Shown here piece after piece: positions 15,458-26,222 of a DNA stretch of 64,000 nucleotides. Within the stretch, counting starts at the first letter, position 1. Each line of letters begins with the position of its first letter. A program made the translations under genes and the position numbers. Under the pieces are notes generated by a model, which ran no database searches, was not told the DNA's origin, and worked only from the letters and a program-made list of their open reading frames with translations. This stretch comes from Actinotalea alkalitolerans (GTDB lineage Bacteria; Actinomycetota; Actinomycetes; Actinomycetales; Cellulomonadaceae), in the NCBI RefSeq assembly GCF_023369855.1, contig NZ_JAMBPP010000007.1:196640-260639 (forward strand). The letters are read 5' to 3'.

Positions 15458-15874
15458 ATGAGCAGTCGCAAGAACCGCCAGGCGGTTGCCGTCGCGCTGT
15501 GCGCCGTCGCCCTCGTCGGTCTACGGGCCGCGTCCGCGGCCGGCACGGACCTCGAGGGTCCGTTCTTCTCTGTGGGCGGTGACGCTGCCACCGAGCAGTG
15601 CAACGACTCGCAGATCACCATCGACTACGACGTCGCCTACGACGCCGCGCTCAAGGGGTACGGGGTATCTGCCGCCCGGCTGTCGGGGCTGGACGAGCAG
15701 TGCCAGGGGTACGACGTCGTCGTCTCCCTCAACGGGCCCGGGGGGGCTCCGTTGGCCGAGATCACCGCTGAGGTGCGCGCGCCGCAGATGGACGTCGTGG
15801 TACCGGCATCGACGCCGGTGGGTGCGGACCAGCTCACGGGGGTGAGCGTCGTGCTCCGGGAGGTCGGGGACTAG
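15458..15874 (+). CDS. Small secreted protein, SipW-dependent type, downstream of c-di-GMP riboswitch
   Basis: A product of 138 residues from an ATG with a strong AGGAGGGGG site. Residues 1-27 are a signal peptide (SSRKNRQ, core [18 protein letters not shown]). Mature cysteines are C48 and C82 with 33 residues between, exactly as in the 131-residue product at 12299. Both share the block C-(N/D)D…ITIDYD/IDVTFT, then GxxLAEIT. Thus it is a paralogue of the first secreted protein of the SipW cluster, but placed in its own transcription unit with a c-di-GMP sensor. A matrix or surface role is inferred by analogy with c-di-GMP control of exopolymers. The stop codon overlaps the convergent ung stop. 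Confidence 0.82.
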   Translation: MSSRKNRQAVAVALCAVALVGLRAASAAGTDLEGPFFSVGGDAATEQCNDSQITIDYDVAYDAALKGYGVSAARLSGLDEQCQGYDVVVSLNGPGGAPLAEITAEVRAPQMDVVVPASTPVGADQLTGVSVVLREVGD

Positions 15875-16587
15875 TCCTCGGCCGTCGTGACGTGGTGCCG
15901 CCCCGTGGGGACGGGGCGGCACCAGTCCACGGCAGGCGCGCCCTGCGCCACGAGCAACCGGTTGACCTGCGAGAACGGGCGCGAGCCGAAGAACCCGCGC
16001 GAGGCGGACAGCGGGCTGGGGTGCGCGCTCGCCACGACCGGCACCGCGCCCAGTGCGGGGGTCAGGCGCTGAGCGTCTCGTCCCCACAGCACCGCGACGA
16101 GCGGTCCGCCGCGCTCGACGAGTGCGGCGATCGCGCGGTCGGTGATCTTCTCCCACCCGAGCCCACGGTGGGACCCCGGGGTGCCCTCACGCACGGTCAG
16201 CACCCTGTTGAGCAGCAGGACCCCCTGGTCGGCCCAGCCGGTGAGGTCGCCCGACGGGCCGGGGGTGCCGCCGACGTCGTCGGCCAGCTCGCGGTAGACG
16301 TTCTGCAGCGACCGGGGCAGGGGCCGGACGTGCGGTGCGACGGAGAACGCCAGGCCCGTCGCGTGGCCACGGGTGGGATAGGGGTCCTGCCCGACCACGA
16401 GCACCCGAACCTGCGCCATCGGACGGTGCATGGCCCGCAGCACGTCGGACGGTGCGGGCAGGTACGGTCTTCCGGCGGCGACCTCGCCGCGCAGCGCGTC
16501 ACCGATGCTGCGCAGCCGCGGTTCGACCGGGGCGAGGGCCTCGGCCCAGTCGGGGGCGACGAGCTCGTCGAGCGGGAGGCGGGCCAT
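15871..16587 (-). CDS. ung: Uracil-DNA glycosylase, family 1
   Basis: Base-excision repair enzyme of 238 residues removing uracil from DNA. Motif A is [20 protein letters not shown] with catalytic D68 (the PYP in place of PYH is also seen in the mycobacterial enzyme). [17 protein letters not shown] follows, and motif B is [18 protein letters not shown] with H189. Length and order are normal. It is convergent with the secreted-protein gene at 15458, sharing four bases at the stops. Confidence 0.97.
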   Translation of the reverse strand: MARLPLDELVAPDWAEALAPVEPRLRSIGDALRGEVAAGRPYLPAPSDVLRAMHRPMAQVRVLVVGQDPYPTRGHATGLAFSVAPHVRPLPRSLQNVYRELADDVGGTPGPSGDLTGWADQGVLLLNRVLTVREGTPGSHRGLGWEKITDRAIAALVERGGPLVAVLWGRDAQRLTPALGAVPVVASAHPSPLSASRGFFGSRPFSQVNRLLVAQGAPAVDWCRPVPTGRHHVTTAED

Positions 16588-16744
16588 CCCGGCAGGCTAC
16601 GCGGGCGGGTGGCGCGGTCACGTGCCCTGGTCCCGGCGGGCGTCGGGTGGAGGGGTGCGGCCGACCCGCCCGAGGAATGACATGGCTGTCATTCGGCGGC
16701 TAGCATGGCCCTCGGACCATCGACCCGATCCGCTGGAGGACCGC

Positions 16745-17050
16745 ATGGACGCCACGGCGACCGCCACGCTGAGCAGCCCTGACCGCACGACGGTCGGTGC
16801 CGAGCTCTCCGAGCGTGACCAGCAGATCCTCGCCTTCGAGCGGCAGTGGTGGAAGTACGCGGGCGCCAAGGAGCAGGCCGTCCGTGAGCTGTTCGAGATG
16901 TCGGCCACCCGGTACTACCAGGTGCTCAACGCGTTGATCGACTCCCCGGCGGCGCTGGCCCACGACCCGATGCTGATCAAGCGGCTGCGCAGGATGCGCT
17001 CCTCGCGTCAGCGAGCACGGACCGCGCGTCGTCTGGGCGTCGAGGGCTGA
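16745..17050 (+). CDS. DUF3263 domain protein
   Basis: A protein of 101 residues. The diagnostic run is LSERDQQILAFERQWWKYAGAKEQAVRELFEMSATRYYQVLNALID, a helix-turn-helix-like region, with a basic Arg-rich C-terminus (RRMRSSRQRARTARR). The family is actinobacterial and resembles a small DNA-binding protein; the role is not established. ATG is preceded by GGAGGA. The LytR_C gene starts 31 bp downstream, a pairing common in actinobacteria. Confidence 0.9.
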   Translation: MDATATATLSSPDRTTVGAELSERDQQILAFERQWWKYAGAKEQAVRELFEMSATRYYQVLNALIDSPAALAHDPMLIKRLRRMRSSRQRARTARRLGVEG

Positions 17051-17081
17051 TCCGGGACCGCGACCGGCTAGCCTGTCCGCC

Positions 17082-17690
17082 GTGAGCAAGGCGCGGTACC
17101 CCCACCCCCAGGACGAGTTCGACGTCGTGTCGGACGGCCCTCGTGGGTCCCATCGCGCCCCCAGGTCGGCCGTGACCCGGTGGTGGCCGTTCCTGGCCGT
17201 CCTCGTGGTGCTCCCTGTCCTGGCCTACGGGTTGGTGACGTGGTGGTCGGACTGGGACGGATCCCCGGACAGCCTGCCCTCGGTGTTCACCCAGGACGAG
17301 CCCTCCGAGGCCCCGGAGACCACCGACGACCCGACCGCGGAGGAGCCCGGCGAGGCAGCCGAGGACCCCGTGGTGGAGGAGCCGGTCGAGCCCGAGGTCC
17401 CTGCGCCGGACGTCGACCTCGCCCGTGCGGTCCAGGTCATGAACGGGACGGGCGCCTCGGGACTGGCCGCAGGCGGCCGGGAGCGCCTCGAGGCTGCCGG
17501 GTTCACCGCCGTCACCACCGGGAACTGGCAGGAGCGCCCGGATGTCTCGGTCGTCTACTACCCGACCGAGCAGGACGTGACCACGGCCCAGACGGTGGCG
17601 GCGAGCCTGGGCATCACGACGGTCGAGGAGTCGGCCGAGATCGCGGGCGACGTCGTGACAGCCGTGCTGGCGGCGGACTACACACCCTGA
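17082..17690 (+). CDS. LytR C-terminal domain membrane protein
   Basis: A protein of 202 residues: cytoplasmic tail with several His/Pro, one helix (WWPFLAVLVVLPVLAYGLVTWW, about 27-48), a Glu/Pro/Asp-rich extracytoplasmic linker (about 65-110), and a LytR_C domain (VQVMNGTGASGLAAGGRERLEAAGFTAVTTGNW…VVYYPTEQDVTTAQTVAASLGI). The domain often accompanies cell-wall polymer ligases, but the catalytic LytR-CpsA-Psr domain is absent here. GTG start. Confidence 0.88.
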   Translation: MSKARYPHPQDEFDVVSDGPRGSHRAPRSAVTRWWPFLAVLVVLPVLAYGLVTWWSDWDGSPDSLPSVFTQDEPSEAPETTDDPTAEEPGEAAEDPVVEEPVEPEVPAPDVDLARAVQVMNGTGASGLAAGGRERLEAAGFTAVTTGNWQERPDVSVVYYPTEQDVTTAQTVAASLGITTVEESAEIAGDVVTAVLAADYTP

Positions 17691-17772
17691 CCGGCCCGTC
17701 CCCGTTCGCCTCTCGGGCGGCGCTCCCCCACGATGGGAGGGGCCGCAGCACCCCCGAGCAGGAAGGCGGACC

Positions 17773-19245
17773 ATGGGTCAGGCACGTGCGAGCCATGACG
17801 TCGTCGTCGTGGGGTCCGGGCCCAACGGGCTGTCCGCGGCGGTGACCCTGGCCCGGTCGGGTCTGTCGGTCGTCGTGCTGGAGGGTCAGCCCACCTCGGG
17901 TGGTGGCGCCCGCACCGTCGACCTGGGGATGGACCCGTCGGTGCGCCACGACCTCTGCTCCGCGGTGCACCCCATGGCCCTCGCCTCGCCGTTCTACCGC
18001 CGCTTCGACCTGCGTGCGCGCGGGGTCGAGCTCTGCACGCCGGAGATCTCCTACGCCCAGCCCCTGGCCGACGGCGATGCGGGGGTGGCCTACCAGGACC
18101 TGGGCCGCACCGCGGCGGCCCTGGGGCCTGACGGGGACGCCTGGACCGGTCTGATGGGACCCCTGGTCGAGCACGCCGACGCGGTGGTCGCCCTGATCAT
18201 GGGTGACCACCGTCAGGTCCCCCGGGAGGTGCGCACCGCGGTGCGTTTCGGTCTGCGGACCCTCGAGCAGGGCCTGTCGGCCACCTGGGGCAGACGGTTC
18301 TCCGGGCAGCGGGCCCCCGCCCTGCTGACCGGGGTCGCCGCGCACGCCACGACGCCGCTGCCCTCGCTCGCCGCGGCGGGTACGGCGCTCCTGCTGGGTT
18401 CGCTGGCCCACACCACGGGCTGGAGCGTGCCGCGAGGAGGGACGCAGCGGATCACCGACGCCCTGGTCGCCGACCTGGTGGCCCACGGGGGCGAGATCGT
18501 CGTGGACCGACCGGTGGCCTCTCGCGCTGATCTCCCCGTGGCACGGGCGTACCTCTTCGACACGGCCCCGGGACTGGTCGCGCAGGTGATGGGCGACCGG
18601 ATGCCGACCCGGAACGAGCGAGGCTTCCGGCGATACCGGCACGGCAACGCTGCCGCCAAGGTCGACTTCGTGCTCTCCGGCCCCGTCCCGTGGAGCAACG
18701 CCGCGGTCGCGCGCGCGGGAACGGTGCACGTCGGGGGCAGCCGGGAGCAGATGCAGGCCGCGGAGCACGCCGTCGCCCACGGCCGGCACGCGTCGCGCCC
18801 GGTCGTCCTGGTGAGCGACCCGGCGGTCAGCGACCCCTCCCGCCTGGGCGCGGGAGGGACGCGGCCGCTGTGGACCTACGCTCACGTCCCGGCAGGCTCG
18901 ACCCTCGACCCGACCGAGGTCGTCACGGCCCAGATCGAGCGCTACGCCCCGGGCTTCCGCGACGTGGTCCTGGACTCGCGGAGCATCCCCGCGTCGCGCA
19001 TGGCCGAGCACAACGCGAACTACGTCGGCGGCGACATCTCCACCGGAGCGGTGACCCTGCCACGGATGCTCGGCGGGCCGGTGCCCGTGTGGGACCCCTA
19101 CGCCACCGGGGCCGACGGCGTCTTCCTCTGCTCGGCGGCGGTGCCCCCGGGTCCCGGCGTGCACGGGATGGGCGGCTGGCACGCTGCGCGTCGCGTGCTC
19201 CGTCAGGTCTTCGGGATCATGGTGCCTCCCGACCTGAGCCCGTGA
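17773..19245 (+). CDS. FAD-dependent oxidoreductase, phytoene dehydrogenase-like
   Basis: A protein of 490 residues. The N-terminal Rossmann dinucleotide motif [28 protein letters not shown] and the following [11 protein letters not shown] are typical of the amine-oxidase/phytoene-desaturase superfamily. The C-terminal FAD segment is [29 protein letters not shown] central [32 protein letters not shown] matches the CrtI-type substrate region. No carotenoid genes lie nearby, so the substrate is unknown. It is on the same strand as groEL but separated from it by 300 bp. Confidence 0.88.
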   Translation: MGQARASHDVVVVGSGPNGLSAAVTLARSGLSVVVLEGQPTSGGGARTVDLGMDPSVRHDLCSAVHPMALASPFYRRFDLRARGVELCTPEISYAQPLADGDAGVAYQDLGRTAAALGPDGDAWTGLMGPLVEHADAVVALIMGDHRQVPREVRTAVRFGLRTLEQGLSATWGRRFSGQRAPALLTGVAAHATTPLPSLAAAGTALLLGSLAHTTGWSVPRGGTQRITDALVADLVAHGGEIVVDRPVASRADLPVARAYLFDTAPGLVAQVMGDRMPTRNERGFRRYRHGNAAAKVDFVLSGPVPWSNAAVARAGTVHVGGSREQMQAAEHAVAHGRHASRPVVLVSDPAVSDPSRLGAGGTRPLWTYAHVPAGSTLDPTEVVTAQIERYAPGFRDVVLDSRSIPASRMAEHNANYVGGDISTGAVTLPRMLGGPVPVWDPYATGADGVFLCSAAVPPGPGVHGMGGWHAARRVLRQVFGIMVPPDLSP

Positions 19246-19367
19246 CCGGCGCTGGCCCGGCGGGCCGCGCACGCCCTGCCAGGTGCCCTGCCGTGCCGGG
19301 CGGGCGGTCGCAGGTTTGCGCCGTGAGCGATGCGGGACGGACGGGCTGTCCCCAGGAGGCGGTCCTG

Positions 19368-19394
19368 CTTGCACTCTCCGGTGCCGAGTGCCAA
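19368..19394 (+). promoter_or_regulatory. CIRCE-like element 1 (HrcA operator)
   Basis: CTTGCACTC, nine bases, then GAGTGCCAA. Compared with the consensus TTAGCACTC-N9-GAGTGCTAA the left arm has two and the right arm one difference. It lies 152 bp upstream of groEL. Confidence 0.8.
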
Positions 19395-19401
19395 TAATGA
19401 G

Positions 19402-19428
19402 TTAGCACTCTCGACCCGAGAGTGACAG
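19402..19428 (+). promoter_or_regulatory. CIRCE element 2 (HrcA operator)
   Basis: TTAGCACTC is a perfect left arm, followed by a 9-bp spacer and a degenerate right arm GAGTGACAG. It begins 7 bp after the first element, so the two dyads are in tandem. HrcA would repress groEL through them. Confidence 0.85.
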
Positions 19429-19509
19429 AAACGATCGGTCCTGGTGAGGCCAGGATACCGGCGGGACATGACCGCCGGCAGCCTGGCCGTCCGTCGCGGG
19501 CGCCTGTGA

Positions 19510-21174
<1,665 letters not shown>

Positions 21175-21211
21175 TCTCACCGATCAGCGTCTGAACCACC
21201 GCACGACCAAC

Positions 21212-21241
21212 GGCGGGCGTCTCCTTCGGGAGGCGCCCGCC
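21212..21241 (+). terminator. Terminator after groEL
   Basis: A 13-bp stem (one T-G wobble) closed by a C(TTCG)G tetraloop, 38 bp after the groEL stop. UUCG-capped GC stems without long T-tracts are normal terminators in actinobacteria. Confidence 0.8.
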
Positions 21242-21328
21242 GCTCGTCTGTCCGGGGACGGCTGGCTCCCGTCCGGGCACGGCTGGTGCGGCCAGGATCT
21301 GGCGCGTGCGCGGGCGTGAGCGCGGCAG

Positions 21329-21598
21329 TCAGCCGCGTCGGTCGCGGGCCGTGACCCGCAGGCCGGAGGCGCGCAGCCGGCGCACCAGGTCGCGTGAGTC
21401 GACCAGCACCGCCCCGAGCGCGATGAGGTCGCCGTACCGCTCGGCAGGGACGTCGTAGTGGTCGAGGTCGAAGCCGCGACGCGGGATGCCCGCCCGGGTC
21501 GCGAAGGTGTGGAGCTCCTCGAGCGAGGCGTCGCTGACCAGGTGTCCCCACACGCGCCCGTGCCGGGGCCACAGGGGCGGGTCGACCAGGATGCTCAT
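21329..21598 (-). CDS. DUF4031 domain protein
   Basis: A protein of 89 residues that begins MSILVDPPLWPRHGRVWGHLVSDASLEELHTFA and contains RRGFDLDHYDVPAERY and ALGAVLVDSRDLVRRLRASGLRV. This pattern matches the short DUF4031 family, whose function is not known. The ATG at 21598 is chosen because upstream in-frame sequence is non-coding in character. The gene is convergent with groEL. Confidence 0.82.
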   Translation of the reverse strand: MSILVDPPLWPRHGRVWGHLVSDASLEELHTFATRAGIPRRGFDLDHYDVPAERYGDLIALGAVLVDSRDLVRRLRASGLRVTARDRRG

Positions 21599-21759
21599 CC
21601 TCGGCGTCCGGGTGCCGGGCTGCCGAGGGATCCCGCGTCGGTCAGGACGTGCAGCCGGGTGCTCTCGATGTCCATGGCCCGATCCAACACCCCGGTCGCT
21701 GACGGTGCCCGCCGGCCGGGTCCGAGCCGGCCGCCCAGCGGGCTCGGACCCGCCGGCGA

Positions 21760-22050
21760 TCAGCGGAGGAAGAGCCGGGCAGCCTGCTGCTCGGCCTCGG
21801 CGTAGTGCGTCGCGGCACTGTTCAGGGCCATGGTGATCTGGTCGAGCGAGGACTCGACCCGCTGCTGGGTCGCGGACCAGTCCGCCACCACACCGCCGAA
21901 GGCGGTGGCTGCCGAGCCTCGCCAGCCGCCCTGCAGCTCGGTCAGGTGCCGCATCAGTGCGGCGACCTCGGCGCGGATCAGGGTCACCGAGCTGTTGGCC
22001 GCCGCGCCGGCCTGTGCCACCTGCGCGCTGTCGACCTCGTACCTGGTCAT
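21760..22050 (-). CDS. WXG100 family (ESAT-6-like) protein
   Basis: A protein of 96 residues, all predicted helical, with the WXG turn at residues 43-45 (QGGWRGSAATAF) between two helices. That is the size and layout of type VII secretion substrates. The C-terminal AEAEQQAARLFLR lacks a clean YxxxD/E export signal. GGAGGAGGA precedes the ATG. No ESX core genes are in the window, so it is an orphan here. Confidence 0.85.
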   Translation of the reverse strand: MTRYEVDSAQVAQAGAAANSSVTLIRAEVAALMRHLTELQGGWRGSAATAFGGVVADWSATQQRVESSLDQITMALNSAATHYAEAEQQAARLFLR

Positions 22051-22143
22051 GGGTCCTCCTCCTGGGTCGTGGAGGGACCGACGCTAGGTGGGTGCGCCCG
22101 CCGGTCTCGGCCGGGACCGGTCGCACCGGGACCGACCGTGCCG

Positions 22144-22911
22144 TCAGGTGGCCTGTGGACCCGCCGAGGTCTCGGCCGGGTGGACGTCACCGTCGTGGGG
22201 CTCGAGGGCGGGTCGTGCCTCCTCGATCTTCCGCAGCTCCTTCTCCAGGCGGTGCAGCTCGGCGCCGAGGTTCTGCCGGGCGGGCTCCTCCCAGGCGGCA
22301 CCGAGCGGGCTCGCGAAGAGCGTGGGGCGTGCCTGGAGCCGCTGCAGGATCTTGATCCGCGCGCGGACGAACTCCTCGACGGGCAGGTGTGCGTACTCGG
22401 CCCTGATGTCCGCGAGGTAGGCCTTGTACCGCTGCGGCTCGGCCGCGAGCATCGCCAGGTCGGCGTCGCAGAGGACCGCGCAGTCGAAGTCCTCGGGGTC
22501 CGAGGAATGGCGCCGCAGGACGGTCACCAGCTGGTGGACGCGGTCGGCCGAGGCCTCGGGCACGCCCAGGGCGACGAGCTCCTCGCGGGCCAGCGTCGCG
22601 CTCGCCCCCGAGTCCTCCCCGCCCCGCCGGGCGTAGGACGCGCCCTCGGCAGCGTCGAACACCGCCCCGTGGTACCAGGCGGCGAGCCGGACGAGGTCGG
22701 GCTCGTGCGTCTCCTCGGCGAGCTCGTCGACGCGTGCGAGCACGTCCGAGAGGTGACGCAGGTTGTGGAAGTGGCGTCCTGGCTCGGACCACCGTTCGAG
22801 CAGTCGCTCGCCGACCTGCTCGATCTCCTCGTGCTCCGCGGTCGCACCGGCGCCGATGCAGGCGCGGATCCAAGCCGGGATCAGCCACTGGGGTGCGTCG
22901 TGGACGCCCAT
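22144..22911 (-). CDS. Predicted HD-domain metal-dependent hydrolase
   Basis: A protein of 255 residues. Metal-ligand motifs of the predicted HD family are present: EPGRHFHNLRHLSDVL (His cluster), RLAAWYHGAVFDA (the H-x-x-x-x-D equivalent), and CAVLCDADLAMLA (late Asp). Proteins of this type are annotated as HD phosphohydrolases of unknown substrate. The C-terminal 30 residues are a charged helix plus a disordered tail. The ATG at 22911 (MGVHDAPQWL) is used because an extension upstream would read through low-probability codons. Confidence 0.8.
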   Translation of the reverse strand: MGVHDAPQWLIPAWIRACIGAGATAEHEEIEQVGERLLERWSEPGRHFHNLRHLSDVLARVDELAEETHEPDLVRLAAWYHGAVFDAAEGASYARRGGEDSGASATLAREELVALGVPEASADRVHQLVTVLRRHSSDPEDFDCAVLCDADLAMLAAEPQRYKAYLADIRAEYAHLPVEEFVRARIKILQRLQARPTLFASPLGAAWEEPARQNLGAELHRLEKELRKIEEARPALEPHDGDVHPAETSAGPQAT

Positions 22912-23008
22912 TCGAACAGCCTCGCGAACGGTCGGGGGAAGGTACGACCCGCCATGGTAGCCCCGCGCACGCACCCGACCTCCACCGTGCGTCGGCCGGT
23001 TCCAGGAT

Positions 23009-24493
23009 TCACCCGTCAGGGGAGTCCTGCACGGCGTCGGCGGGCAGTGTGACCCGCACCGTGGTGCCGCCACCCTCCGTCCGGGTCACCGCGACCCGAC
23101 CGTCGTGCCGCTCGACGATCGCTGCCACGATCGCCATGCCCAGACCCGCACCCCCCGAGTCACGGGTCCGCGACGGGTCGAGGCGGTAGAACCGCTCGAA
23201 GACCCGGTCGGTGTGCTCGGCCGGGATGCCGGGTCCGTGGTCGCGCACCTCGAGCACGACCTCGTCGTGATCACGCCCCGCGGCCAGCTCGACCGGTGAC
23301 CCGGCTGGAGTGTGCTGGACGGCGTTGCCGACCAGGTTGGCGAGCACCTGACGCAGCCGGTCCTCGTCACCACGGACCACCGCACCCGACAGGCCGCGCC
23401 CCGGATCCAGCGGCACGACCCGCACCCTGCGCTCCGGCGCGAGCGCGCGCAGGTCGTGCGCCGCGTCGGTCACCAGGACCGCGAGATCCACCGGGTCGCG
23501 ACGCAGCGGTCGGTCCTCGTCGAGTCGGGCGAGGTTCAGCAGGTCCGCCACGAGGGTGCCCATCCGGGCGGCCGAGCCCTCGATGCGGGCCATCGTCGAG
23601 CCGATCTCCTCGGGGGTCCGGCTGGCGCCGATGCGGTACAGCTCGGCGTACCCACGGATGGTGGCCAGCGGCGTCCGCAGCTCGTGGCTCGCGTCGGCCA
23701 CGAACCGGCGCATGCGCTCCTCCGAGGCGGTCCGGGCAGCGAAGGCCCGCTCGACCTGGGTGAGCATGCCGTTGAGCGCCCCGGCCAGCCGGCCGACCTC
23801 GGTGCTGGCCGGGGCCTCGGGGACGCGGCGGGTGAGGTCACCCGCCGCGATGGTGGCAGCGGTGGCCTCGATCTCGCGGAGCGGTGCCAGGGCCCGACGC
23901 ACGCCGAACCAGCCCGCCAGGGCGCCCAGAGTCACGACCAGGAGGCCGACCGCGACGATGACCACCCGCATCTGCGCCAGGGTCGCGTCGGCCGCGGTCA
24001 TCGGCAGCGAGACCGACACCGAGCCGAGCACCGATCCCTGGCTGTCCACCAGGGTGCGGTCCACCACCCGCCACCGACCGGGGGCGCCGTCGGCCGCGTG
24101 CACGGTGTAGGGCTTCCCGGCGCGGGTCGCGACGTCGGCCACCAGCAGGCTCGGCAGGTCAGGGGTTGAGGTCGCCGCGGCGCGCGGGTCCGCCCAGGAG
24201 TCCACGGTCTCGCCGGTGACGGTGGCGAGCACCACCACGTACTCCGAGGGCAGGCCGCTGTCCAGGCCCGGCGGACGGCCCTCGGTGAACTGCCGGACCA
24301 GTCCCGGGGTGTCCCGCTCGAGCTGGGTGTCGAGCTGGTCGACGAGCGAGCGCCCCAGCAGGGTCATCGCGGTCACCCCGGTGACCACGAGACCGAGCGC
24401 CAGCATGACCGCGAACACCACCGACAGCTGGGTACGCAGCGGCAGGCGCGACCAGAACCCGGGCGGGCTCGGCTCGGGCGGGCCGTCGGTCAC
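23009..24493 (-). CDS. Sensor histidine kinase
   Basis: A membrane kinase of 494 residues. TM1 is at about 22-48, an extracytoplasmic sensor of about 125 residues follows, TM2 is at about 177-197, HAMP at 198-250, the HisKA domain has H270 in DASHELRTPLATIRGY, and the HATPase domain shows LANLVGNAVQHT, DHGPGIP and GGAGLGMAIV. The GTG start overlaps the response-regulator stop by four bases, so the pair is coupled. The signal is unknown. Architecture is similar to mycobacterial TrcS/MprB-type kinases. Confidence 0.94.
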   Translation of the reverse strand: MTDGPPEPSPPGFWSRLPLRTQLSVVFAVMLALGLVVTGVTAMTLLGRSLVDQLDTQLERDTPGLVRQFTEGRPPGLDSGLPSEYVVVLATVTGETVDSWADPRAAATSTPDLPSLLVADVATRAGKPYTVHAADGAPGRWRVVDRTLVDSQGSVLGSVSVSLPMTAADATLAQMRVVIVAVGLLVVTLGALAGWFGVRRALAPLREIEATAATIAAGDLTRRVPEAPASTEVGRLAGALNGMLTQVERAFAARTASEERMRRFVADASHELRTPLATIRGYAELYRIGASRTPEEIGSTMARIEGSAARMGTLVADLLNLARLDEDRPLRRDPVDLAVLVTDAAHDLRALAPERRVRVVPLDPGRGLSGAVVRGDEDRLRQVLANLVGNAVQHTPAGSPVELAAGRDHDEVVLEVRDHGPGIPAEHTDRVFERFYRLDPSRTRDSGGAGLGMAIVAAIVERHDGRVAVTRTEGGGTTVRVTLPADAVQDSPDG

Positions 24494-25242
24494 CGGGGGG
24501 TCCGCAGCACGTAGCCGACACCCCGCTTGGTGTGGATCAGCGGGACCAGCGGCTCGTGCGGCGCGGTCCCACCCTGCTCGGCGGCGTCGCTCACGGGGCG
24601 GTCGATCTTGCGCCGCAGGTAGGAGATGTACGACTCGACGATGCTGCCGTCCCCGCCCCACTCGTACTGCCACACGTGGTCCAGGATCTGGGTCTTGGAC
24701 AGCACGCGCCCGGCGTTGACCATGAGGTAGCGCAGCAGGGCGAACTCGGTGGGGGACAGGTCGATCGTCCGCCCACCCCGGCGGACCTCGTGGGAGTCCT
24801 CGTCGAGCTCGAGATCGGCGTAGCGCAGCACCGCGTCCTGCTCGTCGCCGCCGACCTGGGTGCGCCGCAGCACCGCACGGATGCGGGCCACGACCTCCTC
24901 GAGGCTGAACGGCTTGGTGACGTAGTCGTCCCCGCCGACCGTGAGCCCGGCGACCTTGTCGGCGGTGTCGTCGCGCGCGGTCAGGAAGAGCACCGGGACC
25001 TGCTGACCTCGTTCGCGCATGCGGCGGGTCACGGCGAACCCGTCGAGGTCGGGGAGCATCACGTCGAGCACGACGAGGTCCGGGTCGACCTCACGCACCA
25101 CCCGCAGCGCCTCGGCGCCGTCGGCCGCGGGGTGGACCTCGAAGCCGGCGAAGCGCAGCGACGTGGTCAACAGCTCTCGGATGGTCGGTTCGTCGTCGAC
25201 CACCACGAGACGTGCCTCGGGGGCTGGTCCGGATGCGTTCAT
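24490..25242 (-). CDS. OmpR-family response regulator
   Basis: A regulator of 250 residues. The receiver domain has the acidic pair at VVDDEP, phosphoacceptor D60 in LVVLDVMLPD, the Thr in FLTARD and the Lys in VTKPFS. The C-terminal winged helix carries LSPTEFALLRYLMVNAGRVLSKTQILDHVW and SYLRRKID. A 17-residue insertion (SDAAEQGGTAPHEPLVP) lies before the final wing (IHTKRGVGYVLR), longer than usual. First gene of the two-component operon; partner kinase follows directly. Confidence 0.95.
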   Translation of the reverse strand: MNASGPAPEARLVVVDDEPTIRELLTTSLRFAGFEVHPAADGAEALRVVREVDPDLVVLDVMLPDLDGFAVTRRMRERGQQVPVLFLTARDDTADKVAGLTVGGDDYVTKPFSLEEVVARIRAVLRRTQVGGDEQDAVLRYADLELDEDSHEVRRGGRTIDLSPTEFALLRYLMVNAGRVLSKTQILDHVWQYEWGGDGSIVESYISYLRRKIDRPVSDAAEQGGTAPHEPLVPLIHTKRGVGYVLRTPR

Positions 25243-25388
25243 GGCACCAGTGTGGCGGCGCTACCTGGGAGTCGGCTGGGAGTGTGCTGGACGGTGGCGG
25301 GGGTCACCTCGAAGGGGCGGGACCAGGGCACCGCCCGGGGCGCGCGGTGCACACCCCGGGCGGTCCGGGCCGTCGGTCGGGTCGTGGG

Positions 25389-26111
25389 TCAGGGGGTGTC
25401 GCCGTGCTTGAGGGCGGCGAGCCTGGCCTCGACCTCGAAGCTGACGGAGTCCTGCTCGAGCTCCTCGAACTGGGCGTCGAGGGAGGAGGCGGCCACCTCC
25501 TCGCGGCCCGCGACCCGGGCCTCCTCGCGGCGCACCTTCTCCTCGAAGCGGGAGACCTCGCTCGTGGGGTCGAGCATGTTGATCGAGGTCATCGCCTGGT
25601 GGACCTGGCTCTGCGCGGCAGCGGTCTTCGACCGGGCGACCAGCTGGTCGCGCTTGGTCTTGAGCTGGTCGAGCTTCTCGCGCATCTGCACCAGGCCGGA
25701 CTTGAGCTTGTCGACCGTCTCGTTCTGCGCGGCGATCATCGGCTCGGCCGCGCGGGCCTCGTTCTCGAACGAGATCTGCTTGGACAGCGCGACCTTGGCA
25801 AGGTTGTCGAACTTGTCGGCGTCGGCGCCGTTGCCCGACCCTCGCAGCTGGTCGGCCTTGGTCGAGGCTGCGGCGGCCTTGCGGCCCCAGTCCTGAGCGG
25901 CGCGCACGTCCTCGGCGTGGTCGGCCTCGGCCAGACGCAGGTTGCCGATGGTCAGCGCCACGGCCTCCTCGGCCTCGGCGATCGAGCTGGTGTAGTCACG
26001 GACCAGCTGGTCGAGCATCTTCTCCGGGTCCTCGGCCCGGTCGATCAGCGAGTTGATGTTCGCCTTGGCGAGCTGGGCGATGCGCCCGAGGACGGTCTGC
26101 TTCTCAGCCAT
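25389..26111 (-). CDS. pspA: Phage shock protein A / IM30 family
   Basis: A coiled-coil peripheral membrane protein of 240 residues ([40 protein letters not shown]). The N-terminal amphipathic helix and PEKMLDQ motif are diagnostic. Family members form ESCRT-III-like rods that protect damaged membranes. The TPM-domain membrane protein gene lies 111 bp upstream on the same strand, a frequent pairing that suggests joint envelope-stress function. Confidence 0.95.
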   Translation of the reverse strand: MAEKQTVLGRIAQLAKANINSLIDRAEDPEKMLDQLVRDYTSSIAEAEEAVALTIGNLRLAEADHAEDVRAAQDWGRKAAAASTKADQLRGSGNGADADKFDNLAKVALSKQISFENEARAAEPMIAAQNETVDKLKSGLVQMREKLDQLKTKRDQLVARSKTAAAQSQVHQAMTSINMLDPTSEVSRFEEKVRREEARVAGREEVAASSLDAQFEELEQDSVSFEVEARLAALKHGDTP

Positions 26112-26222
26112 CTGCGTGCCTTTCGTCGGTACCTGTGTGCTGGACGTTCCTGGTGGCGAGCCTCGCGTCGCCGTACGTGTGCACCGTGACGGGTCGCCGT
26201 GCGCGTGCACCGTGCCGGTGGG

